A DNA stretch of 64,000 bases from Desulfobulbus rhabdoformis (GTDB taxonomy: Bacteria > Desulfobacterota > Desulfobulbia > Desulfobulbales > Desulfobulbaceae). Shown one piece after another: positions 50,543-61,389 of the stretch (the first letter of the stretch is position 1; the number at the start of each line of letters is the position of its first letter). Location: NCBI RefSeq assembly GCF_016919065.1, contig NZ_JAFFQA010000008.1, positions 62,001 to 126,000 of the forward strand, given 5' to 3'. The notes beneath the pieces were generated by a model, which saw only the letters and a list, made by a program, of their open reading frames with translations, was not told where the DNA came from and searched no databases. The position numbers were made by a program, and so were the translations under genes.

Positions 50543-51445
50543 TTACACCTTTTCAATAGTCGCCTTGCCCAAAAGACCGGCAGGTCTGAAAATTAAAATC
50601 AGTACCAGAAGGGAAAAAGCAAAGACATCTTCATAGTCGCTGCTCACATACCCGGTGGCAAAGGCTTCGGTGAGCCCCAGGATATAGCTGCCAAGCACCG
50701 CGCCGGGTATTGAACCGATTCCTCCCAGTACAGCAGCGGTGAAAGCTTTGATGCCGGCAATAAAACCAATGTAGAGGTTAATCTGGCCGATATGCGAGGC
50801 GATCAGCACTCCTCCAAGCGCAGCCAGTCCACTGCCAATGATAAAGGTGATGGAAATGATGCGATCCACATTAATGCCAAGCAAAAGGGCCATCTTTTTA
50901 TCCTGGGCCGTGGCTCGCATGGCTTTGCCGGTACGGGTATACTTAATCAGCAGCATAAGTCCAATCATGCCCAGGGCAGAGACAACCAGAATAACCAGGT
51001 CTGTTGAGCCAACAATCCCTGCGTAAGGCTCTAAAAAATCGAATTCTGGAATCAGAGCAGGGAAGGGGAGGTAATCGGCAGTTTGAGCAAGCTGTACATA
51101 GTTTTGCAGAAAGATCGACATGCCGATAGCTGAGATAAGCGGCGAGAGTCTCGGCGCATCGCGAAGAGGCCGGTAGGCAATTTTTTCCATGGTGTACCCG
51201 TAAGCTGCGGACCATATTATAGCGGCCAGAGCTGCGAGAATCAGGATGGCGGGTAGGGGGAGGCCAAGATAAGTAAGGACTGAGGAGGCGATGAGCGCAG
51301 TAAAGGCGCCGATCATATATATTTCACCATGGGCAAAGTTAATCAGGCCGATGATTCCGTAAACCATGGTGTAGCCCAGGGCAATCAGGGCATAGATGGA
51401 GCCACGGGTGAGACCACTGAAAGTCAGTTCAATAAAATATTCCAT
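50543..51445 (-). CDS. livH: Branched-chain amino acid ABC transporter permease LivH
   Basis: About 300 residues from the ATG at 51445 (MEYFIELTFSGLTRGSIYALIALGYTMVYG). About eight helices; the coupling loop is YRPLRDAPRLSPLISAIG, and AVLGGIGSIPGAVLGSYILGL near the end is the conserved LivH segment. Second gene of the liv operon after livK. Confidence 0.93.
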   Translation of the reverse strand: MEYFIELTFSGLTRGSIYALIALGYTMVYGIIGLINFAHGEIYMIGAFTALIASSVLTYLGLPLPAILILAALAAIIWSAAYGYTMEKIAYRPLRDAPRLSPLISAIGMSIFLQNYVQLAQTADYLPFPALIPEFDFLEPYAGIVGSTDLVILVVSALGMIGLMLLIKYTRTGKAMRATAQDKKMALLLGINVDRIISITFIIGSGLAALGGVLIASHIGQINLYIGFIAGIKAFTAAVLGGIGSIPGAVLGSYILGLTEAFATGYVSSDYEDVFAFSLLVLILIFRPAGLLGKATIEKV

Positions 51446-51505
51446 GGGGGCATAGCAGTACAAGCAGCCTATGAGGGATGGTTTGAGTGGTTGATTTCAT
51501 CAATC

Positions 51506-51590
51506 TGAATCCGTGAAACCGGGTGAATACTGAGCAGTAAATTATCCTGAACAAAAAGAATTTATGAGGGCTCACTGACTCAGGAGTAAA
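51506..51590. repeat. Degenerate family A repeat, between livK and livH
   Basis: CTGAATCCGTGAAACCGGGTG resembles the left family A arm, and CCTGAACAAAAAG at 51545 recalls the core start. The right arm is not recognisable. Taken as a decayed copy. Confidence 0.4.
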
Positions 51591-51597
51591 AAAATAA

Positions 51598-51628
51598 ATG
51601 CCTGAAACCGACGAGCGATTCCAGGCAT
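51598..51628 (-). terminator. Terminator/attenuator after livK
   Basis: ATGCCTG pairs with CAGGCAT (51598-51604 and 51622-51628) around a loop with partial extension, and an A-rich stretch (51588-51597) gives a T-tract on the minus strand. It lies between livK and livH and probably lowers expression of the membrane genes relative to the binding protein. Confidence 0.7.
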
Positions 51629-51649
51629 ACATAGACATGGAAAACCGGC

Positions 51650-52765
51650 TTACTGTACCTGTACGTATTTCCCCTCTTGCACCTGATAGATGGAAAATCC
51701 GATGCCAATGGGATCGCCTTTGTCATCGAATTTAATTTTGCCAAATGGGGTGTCCACCTCTTCATTATGCAGGGCTGTGGCAACGGCTTTGGGATCGGTT
51801 GAGCCAGCCTTGGCTATGGCGTTGGTCAGGGCAAGGGTTGCTGTCACTGCGTTGTCAAAAAAGGCACCAGGCTCCTTTCCTTCACTTTGTTTGAATTTCT
51901 CACGATACTCGATACCAATGGGGCTTTGTGATACATCCGCAGGACCTGTTGCGTAGACACCTTCGGCGTATTTCCCGGCAACCTTGATGAAGGTGTCATC
52001 TTTTACACCATCATCAGAGATAAACGGGATACTGAGTCGTTTTTGGCGCATACGGCTGACGATCTTGGATGCTTCGGGATGATACCCTCCAAAAATCACA
52101 GCATCGGCCCGGAACCGTTTTATCTTCTGAACAATTGCCGAGTAATCCGGCGCGCCTTGAGTCACTCCTTCAAAAAGTACGACTTTTGCTTCACCTGAGT
52201 CCTTTATGAACTTAAGAGCATACTCAGCAAGTCCCTTGCCGTAATCCGCTTTGTCGTGGATAACAGCGATTTTTTTAGCCTTCAGCGTATGTAAAGTGAA
52301 ATCGACCACATAGCGGGCCTGGACAGCATCCGAACCGATGGTGCGGTAAAAGTTGGGGTAGTCACCACTTTGGGTCAGATCCGGTGTGGTTGCAGAGGGG
52401 GAAATAGCGATCACCTTGGCGTCACGGTAGATGGGAAGTGCTGCCTTTGTGGCACCGGAGCAAATGTGTCCAATGACCACTTTAACACCAGAAGAGACCA
52501 GTTTGGTCGCGGTACTGGTGGCTATCTCAGGTTTACAGGCCTCGTCTTCGATCAGGAGTTCAATCTCGCTGCCGTTGATGCCGCCATTTGCATTAATATC
52601 TTTGACAATCAGTTGAGCGGCTTTTAAAGTCGGCAAGCCGTAGCTGGCAAGATCTCCACTGTGGGCACCGGCAACTCCGATTTTAATAGGCTCTCCCGCA
52701 AACGCCAGGGCAGTGGCAAAGGCAACAGCAGCACAAATTGAAACTATCTTGAATGTTTTCAGCAT
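51650..52765 (-). CDS. livK: Branched-chain amino acid ABC transporter, periplasmic binding protein
   Basis: 371 residues. A signal peptide (MLKTFKIVSICAAVAFATALAFA) is followed by EPIKIGVAGAHSGDLASYG, the typical leucine/isoleucine/valine-binding start. VVIGHICSGATKAALPIYRDA and RYVVDFTLHTLKAKKIAVIHDKADYGKG follow the family. Expression would exceed that of the downstream genes because of the hairpin at 51598. The exact ligand cannot be read from the sequence. Confidence 0.92.
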   Translation of the reverse strand: MLKTFKIVSICAAVAFATALAFAGEPIKIGVAGAHSGDLASYGLPTLKAAQLIVKDINANGGINGSEIELLIEDEACKPEIATSTATKLVSSGVKVVIGHICSGATKAALPIYRDAKVIAISPSATTPDLTQSGDYPNFYRTIGSDAVQARYVVDFTLHTLKAKKIAVIHDKADYGKGLAEYALKFIKDSGEAKVVLFEGVTQGAPDYSAIVQKIKRFRADAVIFGGYHPEASKIVSRMRQKRLSIPFISDDGVKDDTFIKVAGKYAEGVYATGPADVSQSPIGIEYREKFKQSEGKEPGAFFDNAVTATLALTNAIAKAGSTDPKAVATALHNEEVDTPFGKIKFDDKGDPIGIGFSIYQVQEGKYVQVQ

Positions 52766-53094
52766 GAAAATACCTCCTTTTAACGTAGCTCGTCAGTATA
52801 CAAGACAGCCGTAACAACGAATACCCGTGGGGTGGCATCATCTCCTGCGGTGTACAAATGTGACAAAAGATGTCTCCTCAAGACCTGCTAGCTGGTCTGG
52901 TCTTGGGAGCGACGGCGGGGGAATCGAATGCGGCAAGGCGTTCGTATTTGTAATTTTTTAGAACTTTTTTTTACTCTACTGAGATTATTTTGCACTAAAA
53001 ATGACCGAATTTTCCATGAAGTTACTCCACGATTGGAGTCATCTGCGCATAAATAATATCCCACAAAAAAGGATGTAGACCAGAGGATCGACGC
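52766..53094. other. Divergent intergenic region between livK and lpxK
   Basis: AT-rich with runs such as TTTTTTTTACTC. It must hold the liv promoter (minus) and the lpxK promoter (plus). No convincing -35/-10 pair, operator or gene was found. Confidence 0.4.
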
Positions 53095-54162
53095 ATGAAA
53101 TCAACAGCCTTTTATTACTCTCTGGGGCGGCCCTTTTCCCCGATCTATGGTCTGGCCATGCGTCTACGGGAGAAGATGTATGCCAGGGGGGTGTTCAAAA
53201 GTTATTCGCTCTCAGTTCCCGTTATCAGTGTGGGAAATCTGACCATGGGGGGAGCTGGTAAGACTCCGGTTGTCTGTTATCTGGCAAGAAAACTCAAACG
53301 GGCAGGGTACAGTCCGGCTGTGGTTAGCCGGGGGTATGGGGGCAAGGCGAACGGTAAGGTCAATATCGTCTCCGATGGAACCACCCTCAAGCTCAGCGCC
53401 GACATGGCGGGAGACGAGCCCCGCATGCTGGCTGAACTCTTGGAGGATATTCCAGTGCTTACAGGAATCGTTCGTCGTTTTCCTGCGCAGCGTGCCATTG
53501 AAATGGGGGCAAACGTGCTGCTCCTTGACGATGGTTTTCAGCATATGGCAATCAACCGGGATATTAATCTGGCCCTTTTTAACACGGACTGGTTGGCCGG
53601 TAACTCGCGAGTCTTTCCCGGTGGGGACCTTCGGGAACCAGTTGCCGCACTGCGTCGAGCGAGTCGTTTTGTCATGACTGGAATGCGAGAGGACAATCGA
53701 GAGCGAGCAGAGCGCTTTGCTGATTTATTACACTCTAAATTTCCCGAAATTCCACTTTCTTTTCTTGAGTACGGTCCCAGTTCTTCAGTTGCCATTGAGC
53801 AGGGGACTGGCCGCCTGGTTGAGTCTTCGTGCTCGCTTAAAGAAAAATCATGGTACGCCTTTGCTGGTATTGCTCAGCCGCAATCATTCTATAAGAGCCT
53901 GGAAGAGTGCGGAGTTGCCATAGCTGGTTTTCAAGGTTTTGCAGATCACCAGGTATACACCAAAGAAATCCTTGATCAGCTCAATCGGGAGGCTGATAAA
54001 TCGGGTGCAGCTGGTCTTGTGACGACAGAAAAAGACCTGGTCAAACTTGCTGCAGTTGCCGAGTCTACAACCTTACCCCTTCTTGCGCTTCGTATGGAAG
54101 TGAGAGAAAGCGGCGATTTTTTAAATAATATCCTGAAAGAGTTACAGTGTTCGTCATCCTGA
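53095..54162 (+). CDS. lpxK: Tetraacyldisaccharide 4'-kinase LpxK
   Basis: 355 residues. VISVGNLTMGGAGKTPVVCYLARKL contains the Walker A, followed by SRGYGGK and LLDDGFQHMAINRDINLALF with the catalytic Asp. It phosphorylates the lipid A precursor at the inner membrane. N-terminal residues FSPIYGLAMRLREKMY form the membrane-associating helix usual in LpxK. Terminated by a hairpin downstream. Confidence 0.95.
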   Translation: MKSTAFYYSLGRPFSPIYGLAMRLREKMYARGVFKSYSLSVPVISVGNLTMGGAGKTPVVCYLARKLKRAGYSPAVVSRGYGGKANGKVNIVSDGTTLKLSADMAGDEPRMLAELLEDIPVLTGIVRRFPAQRAIEMGANVLLLDDGFQHMAINRDINLALFNTDWLAGNSRVFPGGDLREPVAALRRASRFVMTGMREDNRERAERFADLLHSKFPEIPLSFLEYGPSSSVAIEQGTGRLVESSCSLKEKSWYAFAGIAQPQSFYKSLEECGVAIAGFQGFADHQVYTKEILDQLNREADKSGAAGLVTTEKDLVKLAAVAESTTLPLLALRMEVRESGDFLNNILKELQCSSS

Positions 54163-54222
54163 TTCTCTCTGCAATAAACCTGAATTCGTCACGGAATCAT
54201 ACAAGGACAAACGCAACTGTGT

Positions 54223-54265
54223 AAAAAAAGACACAGTTTGGGCTGAGACGTACTGTGTCTTTTTT
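54223..54265 (+). terminator. Terminator of lpxK
   Basis: GACACAGT (54230-54237) pairs with ACTGTGTC (54252-54259); an A-run precedes and a T-run follows, so it can act in both directions. The stretch TGAATTCGTCACGGAATCAT just before it (54181) may be a family A remnant. Confidence 0.85.
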
Positions 54266-54459
54266 GCCACATTTTGCTAGGGCTGATTTTGTTTTTTTGA
54301 ATGTCTCTTTTTGATAGGCGTTCTTTTTGTATGTAACTACAGGAAATTATGCCTAGGTCCTTCGGTTTTTCGTGTTCTTGGATTAACAATTGCATAATGA
54401 TATTCAAATATTTGCACCAAAAGAGATCGAGTAAAAAGAGTATAATAAGGACGTATTCC

Positions 54460-55455
54460 ATGGCATCTTCAATTGAGCCACATCAATATACCGTAAAACG
54501 CGCCGTTAGTTGTTGCGGTGTTGGCCTGCATACCGGCAGAACCGTAAACCTGACCATCAGTCCGGCCCCGGATAATACCGGAATTCAATTTGTGCGTACC
54601 GACGTAGAAGGTAATCCCCTTATCCCTGCCCGGGTTGAACGTGTTGTCGATACCACCTTGGCAACCACTCTGGGAGACGGGGAGAATCGTATATCGACCA
54701 CCGAGCATCTGCTGGCTGCCCTGCGTGCCTCTGGGATCGACAACGCCCTTTTGGAAATAGACTCCCACGAGACCCCTATCATGGACGGAAGTGCAGGACC
54801 TTTCATGCGTCTTCTGAAAAATGCAGGGCGTCAGCGTCAGCGTTCGCTTCGCAAGGTGATGCGCATCACTCAAACAATTTCGTTCACCGACGGCGATAAA
54901 ACCATTCGCGTAGAGCCCAGCGACGTTTTTAAGGTAACAGGTCGCATCAAGTTTGATGACGCACTGATCAGCGAACAACGCTATTCGACCGTGGTGGATC
55001 GTGATCATTTTGCCAAGGAAATAGCGACGGCTCGTACCTTTGGATTTGTCGAGCAGGTGGAACAACTCTGGCAAAACGGACTTGCCCTTGGCGGTACCCT
55101 GGAAAACGTTATTGCCATTCACTGGAACCGAAAGTCAATCCTCAATGAGGATGGCCTTCGTTTTGATGATGAATTTATTCGCCACAAAGTCCTCGATATC
55201 ATTGGCGACATGACCTTGCTTGGATCTCCGTTGCTGGGTCACGTAATTGCCGACCGATCCGGCCACGGCCTGCACTTAGGTCTCATGCAGACTATCATTG
55301 CCAACCCGCAGTGTTGGGAGTATGTTACCTTGGAACAGCACAACGGGTCTTTGCTTCAGCATGTTGTTGATTCAACCCCACAGCCCGGACGTTTTGCTCC
55401 GATCTTTACGCCGGTGCACGGTAATCTGCGTTCACCGCAACCCTGCGCTCTTTAA
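54460..55455 (+). CDS. lpxC: UDP-3-O-acyl-N-acetylglucosamine deacetylase LpxC
   Basis: 331 residues from the ATG at 54460, which has AAGGA about 8 nt upstream; longer frames are not supported. Zinc ligands are in STTEHLLAALRASG (His) and FIRHKVLDIIGDM (His and Asp). SGHGLHLGLMQ holds the catalytic His region, and RTFGFVEQVEQL is also typical. It makes the first committed step of lipid A synthesis. Terminated by a hairpin. Confidence 0.95.
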   Translation: MASSIEPHQYTVKRAVSCCGVGLHTGRTVNLTISPAPDNTGIQFVRTDVEGNPLIPARVERVVDTTLATTLGDGENRISTTEHLLAALRASGIDNALLEIDSHETPIMDGSAGPFMRLLKNAGRQRQRSLRKVMRITQTISFTDGDKTIRVEPSDVFKVTGRIKFDDALISEQRYSTVVDRDHFAKEIATARTFGFVEQVEQLWQNGLALGGTLENVIAIHWNRKSILNEDGLRFDDEFIRHKVLDIIGDMTLLGSPLLGHVIADRSGHGLHLGLMQTIIANPQCWEYVTLEQHNGSLLQHVVDSTPQPGRFAPIFTPVHGNLRSPQPCAL

Positions 55456-55480
55456 GCGTCCTACAGGGCGATACACTCAT

Positions 55481-55511
55481 AACCGTCGGATTATTCCGAC
55501 GGTTTTTTTTT
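55481..55511 (+). terminator. Terminator of lpxC
   Basis: AACCGTCGGA (55481-55490) and TCCGACGGTT (55495-55504) form a stem with a 4-nt loop, followed by a T-run to 55511. Confidence 0.93.
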
Positions 55512-55660
55512 GTCGTTCGCCTGCCAATATTCGAAAGAGTTGTCGGAGCAGTAGAGAATGCGTATAGTTAATCTCTCGCAACGTCATCCCCCCTTGTCTC
55601 CGATAGGGGAGTGCAGAGTCTCGAATCCCTTTAAACCAACGAACCAACCACAGAGTATCA

Positions 55661-56476
55661 ATGAATAATTCAATTCCTTCCATCGGATTTATCGGTGGTG
55701 GCCAGATGGCCGAAGCCATGATTCGCGGTATCCTTGCAAGCGGACTTGTGGAAGCCGATGCTATCAAAGTTGCAGAACCCTCTGCAGACCGCTGCCAGTA
55801 TCTTGAAAGCGAGTATGGTGTTGGCTGCACAACGAGCCCTCAGGATCTTTGCACCGCTTCAACCGTCTTGGTGCTCGCCATAAAACCACAAATGGCTGCC
55901 GAAGTCCTAGCTGGATACAAAGGGTACCTTACTGACCAGCATCTTGCCATTTCCATTATGGCAGGTGTTCCGCTCGAGGCCTTGGCGACCATGTTAGGTG
56001 AGTCACGGCGATTAATTCGGGTTATGCCCAACACACCGGCGCTGGTGCTTGAAGCGGCCACTGCTTTCAGTCCCAATACCTTTGCTACGCAGGAGGACCG
56101 CATCATAGCACAGGCTCTCTTCTCCGCTGTTGGGAGTTGTGTCGAAGTACCTGAGTCTCAGCTTGATGCTGTAACCGGTTTAAGTGGCAGCGGTCCCGGC
56201 TATGTGTTCACCTTTATCGAGGCCATGATCGACGGAGGCGTTCTTGCCGGTATTCCCAGGCCGGCAGCAGAAAAGCTCGTTTTGCAGACAATTTATGGTT
56301 CCGCGAAATTGGCTCTGGAAACTGGAGAGCACCCGGCAGTACTCAAGGGGAAGGTGACCTCACCTGGTGGGACAACCATCGCTGGCATTCAGGCCCTTGA
56401 AGATGGAGCCCTGCGCGGTGTCGTTATGGCGGCAATTGAGGCCGCGACCAATCGCTCTAAGGAGCTTGGTGCATGA
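55661..56476 (+). CDS. proC: Pyrroline-5-carboxylate reductase ProC
   Basis: 271 residues. The N-terminal nucleotide-binding motif is IGFIGGGQMAEAMIRG; IRVMPNTPALV and the C-terminal TGLSGSGPGYVFTFIEAMIDGGVLAGI segment form the catalytic signature. It makes the last step of proline synthesis. It overlaps nadK by 4 nt (ATGA). Confidence 0.95.
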   Translation: MNNSIPSIGFIGGGQMAEAMIRGILASGLVEADAIKVAEPSADRCQYLESEYGVGCTTSPQDLCTASTVLVLAIKPQMAAEVLAGYKGYLTDQHLAISIMAGVPLEALATMLGESRRLIRVMPNTPALVLEAATAFSPNTFATQEDRIIAQALFSAVGSCVEVPESQLDAVTGLSGSGPGYVFTFIEAMIDGGVLAGIPRPAAEKLVLQTIYGSAKLALETGEHPAVLKGKVTSPGGTTIAGIQALEDGALRGVVMAAIEAATNRSKELGA

Positions 56477-57336
56477 ACATTGGTTTTGCCGGGGTGATTA
56501 CCCGCCCCGATAGCCCCGAAGTGGAGCAGATTGGGGGAGATGTCTGTAAGTGGTTTGAAGAACGATCCATTCGAGCCCAGATGAATAAAATCGATCCGGA
56601 AATGGACGTGGTTATTGTTCTGGGGGGAGATGGCACTCTCTTGCATGTGGCCTGGGAGGCTAGTCGGTACCAGGTGCCAATACTCGGGGTAAATCTCGGC
56701 AATCTTGGTTTTTTGACCGAAGTCGCCGCCGATGAAATGTATATGGCCCTGGAGACCTTGTTGGTCGAAGATGACGTGCGCATGGAGTATCGCATAATGC
56801 TTGCGGCTTCGACGATCAATGGCAACACGGGGGAACGAAGCGAAACCTTTCATGCGCTCAATGAGGTGGTCATCGTTAAAAAAAGCACAGAGGCCATGAT
56901 ACAGATGCGTTGTTGGGCAGATCGGGAGTACGTGACCACTTACCGTGCCGATGGCTTGATTATGTCTACGCCTACGGGGTCAACCGCCTATAACCTTTCT
57001 GCTGGTGGGCCGGTGGTCCATGCGGAACTCGATGCCATTGTGGTGACCCCTATTTGTCCCTTTATGCTCGAGTCGCGGCCGGTGCTCCTGGGCTCGGAGT
57101 ACAAGGTTACCACCCAACTGCTCGCTCCGGCCGGTGAAGTGAAGGTTATTGTTGATGGCGAAATGCGCTGGACCATAACGGAAAACGATTATCTGCTTGT
57201 GCAGCGCGCCTCCAAGCCGCTGCGTTTAATCAGTTCCCCCTGGAAGAGTTATTTTAACATTCTTCGCAGCAAGCTCAATTGGGGGGGTGCCAGTGTTGAT
57301 TTACCTTTGCCTGAACAGGTTTGCAAACACTGCTAA
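56473..57336 (+). CDS. nadK: NAD kinase NadK
   Basis: 287 residues. VIVLGGDGTLLHVAWE holds the GGDG motif, and YRADGLIMSTPTGSTAYNLSAGGPVV is the second conserved block. It phosphorylates NAD to NADP. Coupled to proC, whose enzyme uses NADPH. This is the true NAD kinase, in contrast to AcoX at 15152. Confidence 0.94.
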   Translation: MNIGFAGVITRPDSPEVEQIGGDVCKWFEERSIRAQMNKIDPEMDVVIVLGGDGTLLHVAWEASRYQVPILGVNLGNLGFLTEVAADEMYMALETLLVEDDVRMEYRIMLAASTINGNTGERSETFHALNEVVIVKKSTEAMIQMRCWADREYVTTYRADGLIMSTPTGSTAYNLSAGGPVVHAELDAIVVTPICPFMLESRPVLLGSEYKVTTQLLAPAGEVKVIVDGEMRWTITENDYLLVQRASKPLRLISSPWKSYFNILRSKLNWGGASVDLPLPEQVCKHC

Positions 57337-57406
57337 AGGGGAGAATCTTTTTTCGAGAGAGGAGTGTTCTCTTACTTGTTGATTTTGCGGTGAAATATGC
57401 ATATTA

Positions 57407-57435
57407 TTGACTTTTTGCTTCAATTCTGCTAGATT
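57407..57435 (+). promoter_or_regulatory. Probable sigma-70 promoter of purA
   Basis: TTGACT (57407-57412) and TAGATT (57430-57435) with a 17-bp spacer. Transcription would start near 57442, giving a leader of about 165 nt with several hairpins. Confidence 0.55.
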
Positions 57436-57469
57436 GCTCAAGTTTTGATAACAGCTCGCCCAAATACAC

Positions 57470-58916
<1,447 letters not shown>

Positions 58917-58939
58917 GGATTGCAGAAATTTAAGCACCA

Positions 58940-59132
58940 GGGTGTCTTGAATAATTAGATTTTTCAATCAAGGCCAGGTAAGCGTAGACTCCGAGGATTG
59001 CGCAAAATTTTACCGCAGGCATATATGTGATATCGGAGTCTTCGCTTACCTCCGAGGATAAAATTTTAAGCGTGACGAGGTAAGCGCCAGACTCCGGGGG
59101 ATTGGAAGAAAAAGCAATTATTTAAAATTCCC
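58940..59132 (+). repeat. Family B repeat, longest copy B2, with three nested motifs
   Basis: It begins GGGTGTCTTGAATAATTAG and ends CAATTATTTAAAATTCCC. Relative to B1 it has extra motifs GGTAAGCGTAGACTCCG (58977-58993), CGGAGTCTTCGCTTACC (59034-59050, inverted) and GGTAAGCGCCAGACTCCG (59079-59096). It lies between purA and rpoZ. Confidence 0.7.
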
Positions 59133-59166
59133 ACCAAGCGCTTGTTGACTTGTCAGGAGCGCAACA

Positions 59167-59244
59167 ATGATTATAACTCAGCCTATCGGTACGCCTTTGC
59201 ATTTTCCCTGTCACCCAGCAAAGCTACCAGGTTGCGCAGTGTAA
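59167..59244 (+). CDS. Possible 25-residue leader peptide before rpoZ
   Basis: ATG with AGGAG 7 nt upstream and 25 codons (MIITQPIGTPLHFPCHPAKL...) to TAA, then a strong terminator at 59252-59279. The arrangement is like a translated leader before an attenuator, or a small RNA gene. Length alone cannot prove coding; confidence is low. Confidence 0.3.
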   Translation: MIITQPIGTPLHFPCHPAKLPGCAV

Positions 59245-59251
59245 GTTCGAT

Positions 59252-59279
59252 TCCCGGAGGCTCTCCCTCCGGGATTTTT
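59252..59279 (+). terminator. Terminator or attenuator before rpoZ
   Basis: TCCCGGAGG (59252-59260) pairs with CCTCCGGGA (59266-59274), followed by five Ts. It lies 20 bp before the rpoZ start, unusually close if rpoZ has its own promoter upstream. Confidence 0.8.
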
Positions 59280-59298
59280 ATTCCATGGAGGTTTGTAC

Positions 59299-59565
59299 AT
59301 GGCACGTATTACAGTAGAAGATTGTCTGGAAAAAGTAGGCGATGATAACCGTTTTTCTCTCATTCATCTGGCAGTTGAACGTATTCGCCAGCATCGTGAT
59401 GGCGAGCCCTTTCTTGTCAATGGCAAGAATAAGGAAATTGTCATGACGCTGCGTGAGATAGCCTCTGGTGAGGTTACCTTTGGTAATATTCACGAGTTGC
59501 CCAAACAGCGTAAGGCAAGTTTAGCCAAGTCCGAAGAGGCTGCCGACGCTGAGGCCGCAGAGTAA
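59299..59565 (+). CDS. rpoZ: RNA polymerase omega subunit RpoZ
   Basis: 88 residues from the ATG at 59299 (GGAGG upstream). MARITVEDCLEKVGDDNRFSLIHLAVERIRQ is the conserved omega start; the tail is Ala/Glu-rich. It helps beta-prime folding and ppGpp response. The gene often lies next to gmk/spoT in other bacteria; here it lies upstream of dnaJ. Confidence 0.94.
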   Translation: MARITVEDCLEKVGDDNRFSLIHLAVERIRQHRDGEPFLVNGKNKEIVMTLREIASGEVTFGNIHELPKQRKASLAKSEEAADAEAAE

Positions 59566-59694
59566 TTTTTTCGGTCCTGGTTGCCTTAACCAAGGAACAA
59601 GCTGATTGAAGCCGTTGTCGAAAACAGTCTGCATGAACGTTTTTGACAGGGTGACATAACTATACAAAACGACAAAAGCATTTCAGTAAGGGAT

Positions 59695-60855
59695 ATGAGC
59701 AAGAGCTATTACGAAGTCCTCGGGGTGGCCAAGGATGCCTCGGCAGACGTTATTAAGAAGGCGTACCGCAAGCTGGCAATGAAGTATCACCCTGACCGCA
59801 ACCAGGGAAACGCCGAGGCTGAAGAAAAGTTCAAGGAAGCCACAGAAGCCTATGAAGTGCTCAGCGACCTGCAGAAAAGGCAAATTTACGATGCCTACGG
59901 TAAGGAAGGGCTAAAGAGCAGCGGCTATAGCGGCCCCGGTTCCAACGAGGATATCTTTAGCCATATCAACGATCTCTTTGGTGATCTTTTTGGCTTTGGG
60001 GGGGGAGGACGTGGGGGACGTCGGCGTGATCCCAATGCTCCCGTCCAGGGCGAAGATCTGCGCTACGATATCCACATCTCGTTTATGGAGGCCATTCACG
60101 GCGTCAATAAGGAGGTCGAAGTAACCAAGCGTGAAACCTGCTGGACTTGTGAAGGGTCCGGTTGCAGGCCCGGTCACAAGCCGGAAACCTGCCCAACCTG
60201 CCATGGGCGAGGTCAGGTTGTTCGCTCCCAGGGATTTTTCCAGGTCAGTACAACCTGCCCCCACTGTAACGGCACGGGCCAGGTTATTAAAGAACCCTGC
60301 CAGGACTGCCATGGCGAAGGGCTGGTCAACAAAAGTAAAAAAGTCAGCATTCGTATACCGGCAGGCGTTGATACGGGTTCTCGCATGCGTCTTTCCGGAG
60401 AAGGGGAAGGGGGGCGTCGCGGTGGACCCTCAGGTGATCTCTACGTCATTATTCACGTGGACGAGCACGAGCATTTCCTCCGTGACGGCCAGACGATCTT
60501 TTTACGCCTGCCTCTCTCTATGGTGAAAGCATCTCTTGGCTGTGAGGCAGACGTTCCCACGGTCCATGGGACAGCTAAATTGAAAATTCCCGCCGGCACC
60601 CAAACCGGACACCGTTTCACCTTGCGCGGAGAGGGGGTTCCCTCCCTTCGTGGTGGCGGCAAGGGAGATATGGTCGTCGAGGCTAAGGTGCTGACCCCCA
60701 CAAAACTCTCCAAAGAGCAGAAAGAATTGCTCAAACAGTTTGAGTCGCTGGAAAAGAACCAAGAGGAAGAAGGATTTTTCTCCCGGTTGTTTCACGGACA
60801 TCTCGGCAAGCAGAAAAAGAAAAAAGAAGGCAAAGAGAAGGTAGCCAATGGCTGA
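59695..60855 (+). CDS. dnaJ: Chaperone DnaJ
   Basis: 386 residues. J domain (1-70) with the HPD motif in KYHPDRNQG, a Gly/Phe-rich stretch (about 75-105), four zinc-finger repeats ([32 protein letters not shown]) and the C-terminal substrate domain. It stimulates the ATPase of DnaK and holds unfolded protein. It overlaps moaC by 8 nt. Confidence 0.96.
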   Translation: MSKSYYEVLGVAKDASADVIKKAYRKLAMKYHPDRNQGNAEAEEKFKEATEAYEVLSDLQKRQIYDAYGKEGLKSSGYSGPGSNEDIFSHINDLFGDLFGFGGGGRGGRRRDPNAPVQGEDLRYDIHISFMEAIHGVNKEVEVTKRETCWTCEGSGCRPGHKPETCPTCHGRGQVVRSQGFFQVSTTCPHCNGTGQVIKEPCQDCHGEGLVNKSKKVSIRIPAGVDTGSRMRLSGEGEGGRRGGPSGDLYVIIHVDEHEHFLRDGQTIFLRLPLSMVKASLGCEADVPTVHGTAKLKIPAGTQTGHRFTLRGEGVPSLRGGGKGDMVVEAKVLTPTKLSKEQKELLKQFESLEKNQEEEGFFSRLFHGHLGKQKKKKEGKEKVANG

Positions 60856-61342
60856 TCAGGCAGAATTCACTCACTTTGATGAAAGCGGAAACGCCCGTAT
60901 GGTGGATGTCAGCGTCAAGGCTGAAACCGTTCGAGAGGCCATTGCCGCCGGTACCATCACCATGTCACAGCAGGCATATGACATGATTCGCCAGGGCACC
61001 GTCAAAAAAGGCGATGTGCTCGGTGTTGCCCGTATCGCCGGTATCATGGCTGCCAAAAAGGTAGATCAGCTTATTCCTCTCTGTCATCCCTTAGCGATTA
61101 CCTCAGCTGATATCGATTTCTCTTTCAATGATACTGACTGTGCCATTGGTATAGAGGCCACCGTTTCCATGGCGGGACGTACCGGTGTGGAAATGGAGGC
61201 GTTGACAGCAGTTTCTGTGGCTGCTCTGACAATTTATGACATGTGCAAGGCCGTGGATAAGACCATGGTCATCTCCGATACTCGGCTTTTGCGCAAAAGC
61301 GGCGGGAAGAGCGGCCTATTTGTCAGGCCTGATGTCCCATGA
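60848..61342 (+). CDS. moaC: Cyclic pyranopterin monophosphate synthase MoaC
   Basis: 164 residues. [13 protein letters not shown] and [26 protein letters not shown] are the MoaC signature blocks. It converts the MoaA product to cyclic pyranopterin monophosphate in molybdenum cofactor synthesis. Coupled to dnaJ by overlap; moaA is not in the window. Confidence 0.95.
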   Translation: MADQAEFTHFDESGNARMVDVSVKAETVREAIAAGTITMSQQAYDMIRQGTVKKGDVLGVARIAGIMAAKKVDQLIPLCHPLAITSADIDFSFNDTDCAIGIEATVSMAGRTGVEMEALTAVSVAALTIYDMCKAVDKTMVISDTRLLRKSGGKSGLFVRPDVP

Positions 61343-61389
61343 TATAACATAGGCAAAGAGACCACGTTAACATTCTGTGGGAGAGCGAT

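Noticed and set aside
54469..55122. Open frame opposite lpxC (217 codons)
   Set aside because: Antisense shadow of lpxC, with no start signal.
59167..59275. tRNA-like sequence ending GTTCGATTC before the rpoZ terminator
   Set aside because: The GTTCGATTC resembles a T-arm, but no acceptor stem, anticodon loop or D-arm can be folded. The GCAAAGC nearby recalls the GEMM (c-di-GMP) riboswitch, but the other conserved block is missing.
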